Source of the DNA: a bacterium
Lineage (GTDB): Bacteria; Orphanbacterota; Orphanbacteria; Orphanbacterales; Orphanbacteraceae
Direction: 5' to 3'
Assembly: GCA_025782575.1 (NCBI GenBank)
Contig: JALGYY010000036.1
Coordinates: 1 to 64,000, forward strand
Length of the DNA: 64,000 bases
Part shown: one piece after another, positions 63,401-64,000 of the stretch
How the letters are laid out: every line of letters starts with the position of its first letter
Numbering within the stretch: the stretch's first letter is position 1
Translations under genes and position numbers: made by a program
Notes under the pieces: model-generated
Databases searched by the model: none
What the model was told of the DNA's origin: nothing
What the model saw: the letters and a program-made list of their open reading frames with translations, nothing else

Positions 63401-63454
63401 TTCGATCGCCCCGAACAGTATCTCTTTCAGTCTGTCAAAGCGGTCTTGTCCCAT
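60410..63454 (-). CDS. Ser/Thr kinase with transmembrane helix and long TPR domain
   Basis: A product of about 1014 residues. The N-terminal helical domain (RFDRLKEILFGAIERPEWER and ACGDDDELL) is typical of TPR kinases paired with ECF factors. The kinase domain (about 83-370) has LGEGGMGIVYEA, HRDLKPSN near 211, and an insertion of about 25 Ser/Gly-rich residues before DFGLARI. One transmembrane helix lies near 420. About ten 42-residue TPRs (pattern LGDDHPETLxSISNMGxLLxxMGKLDEALPYYxEAL) follow. The frame opens at 63520, but ATG 63454 begins the family domain and has AGGAG ten nt upstream. It shares the NPxRRVALK and transmembrane regions with the kinase at 26860. Confidence 0.92.
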   Translation of the reverse strand: MGQDRFDRLKEILFGAIERPEWERSDYLRAACGDDDELLSETERKLELLVEDAGILRSTGIGAFLGDELPTSNASQRESGSSVGPYEIIEILGEGGMGIVYEAEQQNPKRRVALKLVRGGRFVCDTMIRMFQREVETLARLKHPNIGAIYESGRTEDGQHYFAMELVRGETLRSYIDGRQTDDALQNDEIRFRLKLFQKLCDGVNYAHQRGVIHRDLKPSNILVAQDGSGAGEPETDRSTIGSSSTLSSLPQIKILDFGLARITDAEADTISRVSDVGSIKGTLAYMSPEQAQGNSEEIDLRTDVFSLGVILYQLLSGDLPYDTKSGSMAEAIRVICEVAPTSLRANTRTRKLAGGDLETIIRKALEKEPERRYQNAAALHDDIERYLTNQPILARPPSTVYQLKKLVARNKLPFAMVASIALLLVGFGIWMSVLYTRADGLRANAEEAREDALVRAEELELVTDFQASMLSGIDAEEMGSAMFADIGERVREAVEADEGSLANIEEALATFDRALHRANATDVALELVDKQVLNRAAFAIDEEFADQPAVRAALQQTVAATYMRIGLYPQALPLQESALETRRTELGDNHEKTLASISNMGLLLQMMGKLDKATPYAEETLAGHRRVLGNDHPVTLGTINNVGALLQAMGRYDGALPYSQEALKGSRRVLGDDHSTTLSAIMNLGALLRKMGRHDEALPYYREALKGSRHKLGDDHPETLISISNMGYLLQDMGKLDEALPYYEEALEGNRRALGDSHRVTLTMMDNMGYLLIRMGLYDKADPYVREALETKRLVLGDDHPETLLSISSTAFSLRRMGKLDESLLYYREALEGQRRVLGNDHPNTLISISSMGDLLLSMGRLDEASGYLQEALEGGRRVLGDGHSNTLISTRQMGALLLDQSKPGDAIALLAPAEDGARRAFGGANSRRLGRFLRVLGRARASIGAFETAQANLLEAGTILREARGATTKDRETTLTALVELYEAWHAAEPEQGYDREADKWREKLAEVKGNA

Positions 63455-63572
63455 GGGTGGGGGTCTCCTGATGGGCAGGATCCGGATAACTTGTTGAATT
63501 GTAGAGGATTCGGGAGACACCTGTCAATCGGCTCCGCCGGTACGATCTTTTTCTGCGTGATCCTCTCTCCGG

Positions 63573-63585
63573 CCGTGTTCATGGG
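63573..63585 (+). promoter_or_regulatory. Shared 13-bp upstream motif, copy 3
   Basis: CCGTGTTCATGGG lies 20 bp before a 17-codon leader ORF and 70 bp before the gene at 63656. It is identical to the copies at 58495 and 59595. Confidence 0.55.
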
Positions 63586-63605
63586 GACAAGAAGGAGGAT
63601 CACCG

Positions 63606-63659
63606 ATGCGCGGTGGTTCCAAGACAAGTAAACGCAGACACGGAAGGATAGAATCATGA
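63606..63659 (+). CDS. Possible 17-residue basic leader peptide
   Basis: A strong Shine-Dalgarno AAGGAGG (63592-63598) sits seven nt before this ATG. The frame encodes MRGGSKTSKRRHGRIES and ends in TGA overlapping the next start (ATGA). It could be a translational-coupling leader or a real micropeptide. The downstream gene has its own GGAAGGA site within the leader. Confidence 0.4.
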   Translation: MRGGSKTSKRRHGRIES

Positions 63660-64000
63660 CTCGGATCGGCAACCAACCACGGAACACGACATTCTATAGG
63701 GCCGCGGAGCAAGCGGAAGAGAAGAAAGCCAGCACCGATAGTGGCAAGAAATCCTCGAATCAACCGAGCTCTTCCGCCGGCCGGGACCAAATCAACTTGA
63801 AGGGTCAGGCGACTTTACGAGGCATCACACGAGTCGTCACTGATCGCATTGACCTCGGTCAGAAGGGAGATATCAAAGATCCCTCCCCGCTCATTCCCGA
63901 GGAACTCGATCCCGGCAAGGCAGGAGATATGGGAAAGATTGACACAGGCGACATTGCGAAAGAGAAACCGGGCAAAGGGATGGCCCCCAATCTTGAAGAC
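63656..64000 (+). CDS. Partial low-complexity protein with D-x-I-[D/N]-L motifs
   Basis: The reading frame is open to the window edge, giving 115 residues without a stop. The N-terminus is polar and Ser/Lys-rich. DQINLKGQ, DRIDLGQKGD and GKIDTGD follow at regular spacing. This matches the paired DKIDL motifs of the protein at 58575, and both genes carry the same 13-bp upstream motif. It has no signal peptide. GGAAGGA (63642-63648) supports the ATG. The family is not recognised. Confidence 0.7.
   Translation, partial: MTRIGNQPRNTTFYRAAEQAEEKKASTDSGKKSSNQPSSSAGRDQINLKGQATLRGITRVVTDRIDLGQKGDIKDPSPLIPEELDPGKAGDMGKIDTGDIAKEKPGKGMAPNLED

Overview
The window is high-GC, gene-dense bacterial DNA with no rRNA, tRNA, CRISPR array or intact insertion sequence that I could see. 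Several traits point to a lineage near the FCB superphylum, such as Eisenbacteria, Krumholzibacteriota or a relative. These traits are secreted proteins ending in an FlgD-like, PNPFNP-type C-terminal domain, dockerin-like calcium loops, FG-GAP/ASPIC repeats, PEGA- and TPR-fused Ser/Thr kinases, and an ECF sigma factor of the planctomycete type. The phylum is an inference from gene content only.

The central feature is a type III secretion system (T3SS) split over two loci. Locus A (735-5625, + strand) has a PEGA Ser/Thr kinase, a CsgG-like lipoprotein, a small helical-hairpin protein, a needle-like protein, a TPR protein and a small Pro/Gly-rich protein. The three small genes follow the sctE-sctF-sctG order of classical injectisomes. 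Locus B (29791-43443, + strand) has a FliA-like sigma factor, then sctI, sctJ, an sctK-position gene, sctL, sctN, sctO, sctP, sctQ, a fliO-like gene, sctR, sctS, sctT and sctU. It ends with a 420-residue Gly-rich protein and an LcrH/SycD-type TPR chaperone. The C-terminus of the 420-residue protein matches that of the needle-like protein in locus A, and both resemble the C-terminal helix of SctF needle subunits. A FliO homologue and a signal peptide on SctR are flagellar traits, whereas a lipoprotein SctJ and needle-type subunits are injectisome traits. SctV, SctC and SctD are not in the window.

Around the T3SS lie very large secreted proteins: 5737-8838 with FG-GAP repeats, 18027-25175 with a seven-repeat propeller and 17 FN3-like modules, 43762-45465 a metallopeptidase, and 57039-57722 a small dockerin-like protein. 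There are four eukaryote-like Ser/Thr kinases (735, 9862, 26860 and 60410). A 424-bp cassette encoding a small secreted peptide is present twice, next to two of these kinases.

Housekeeping and metabolic genes fill the rest: YihY, a cystathionine synthase with a separate CBS-domain gene, an EamA exporter, RsgA, an MBL hydrolase, PrsW, a sulfotransferase, an OPT transporter, AceK, a DUF1028 protein, a TAT-exported aldo/keto reductase, and a three-gene redox operon (membrane-anchored protein, DUF362, NapH-like ferredoxin).

The right end (57818-64000) holds an ECF sigma gene, a TPR kinase and three unrecognised low-complexity proteins. The three proteins share an identical 13-bp upstream motif, and two also share a repeated D-x-I-[D/N]-L motif. 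They are candidate members of one regulon and possibly T3SS-linked, but that link is unproven.
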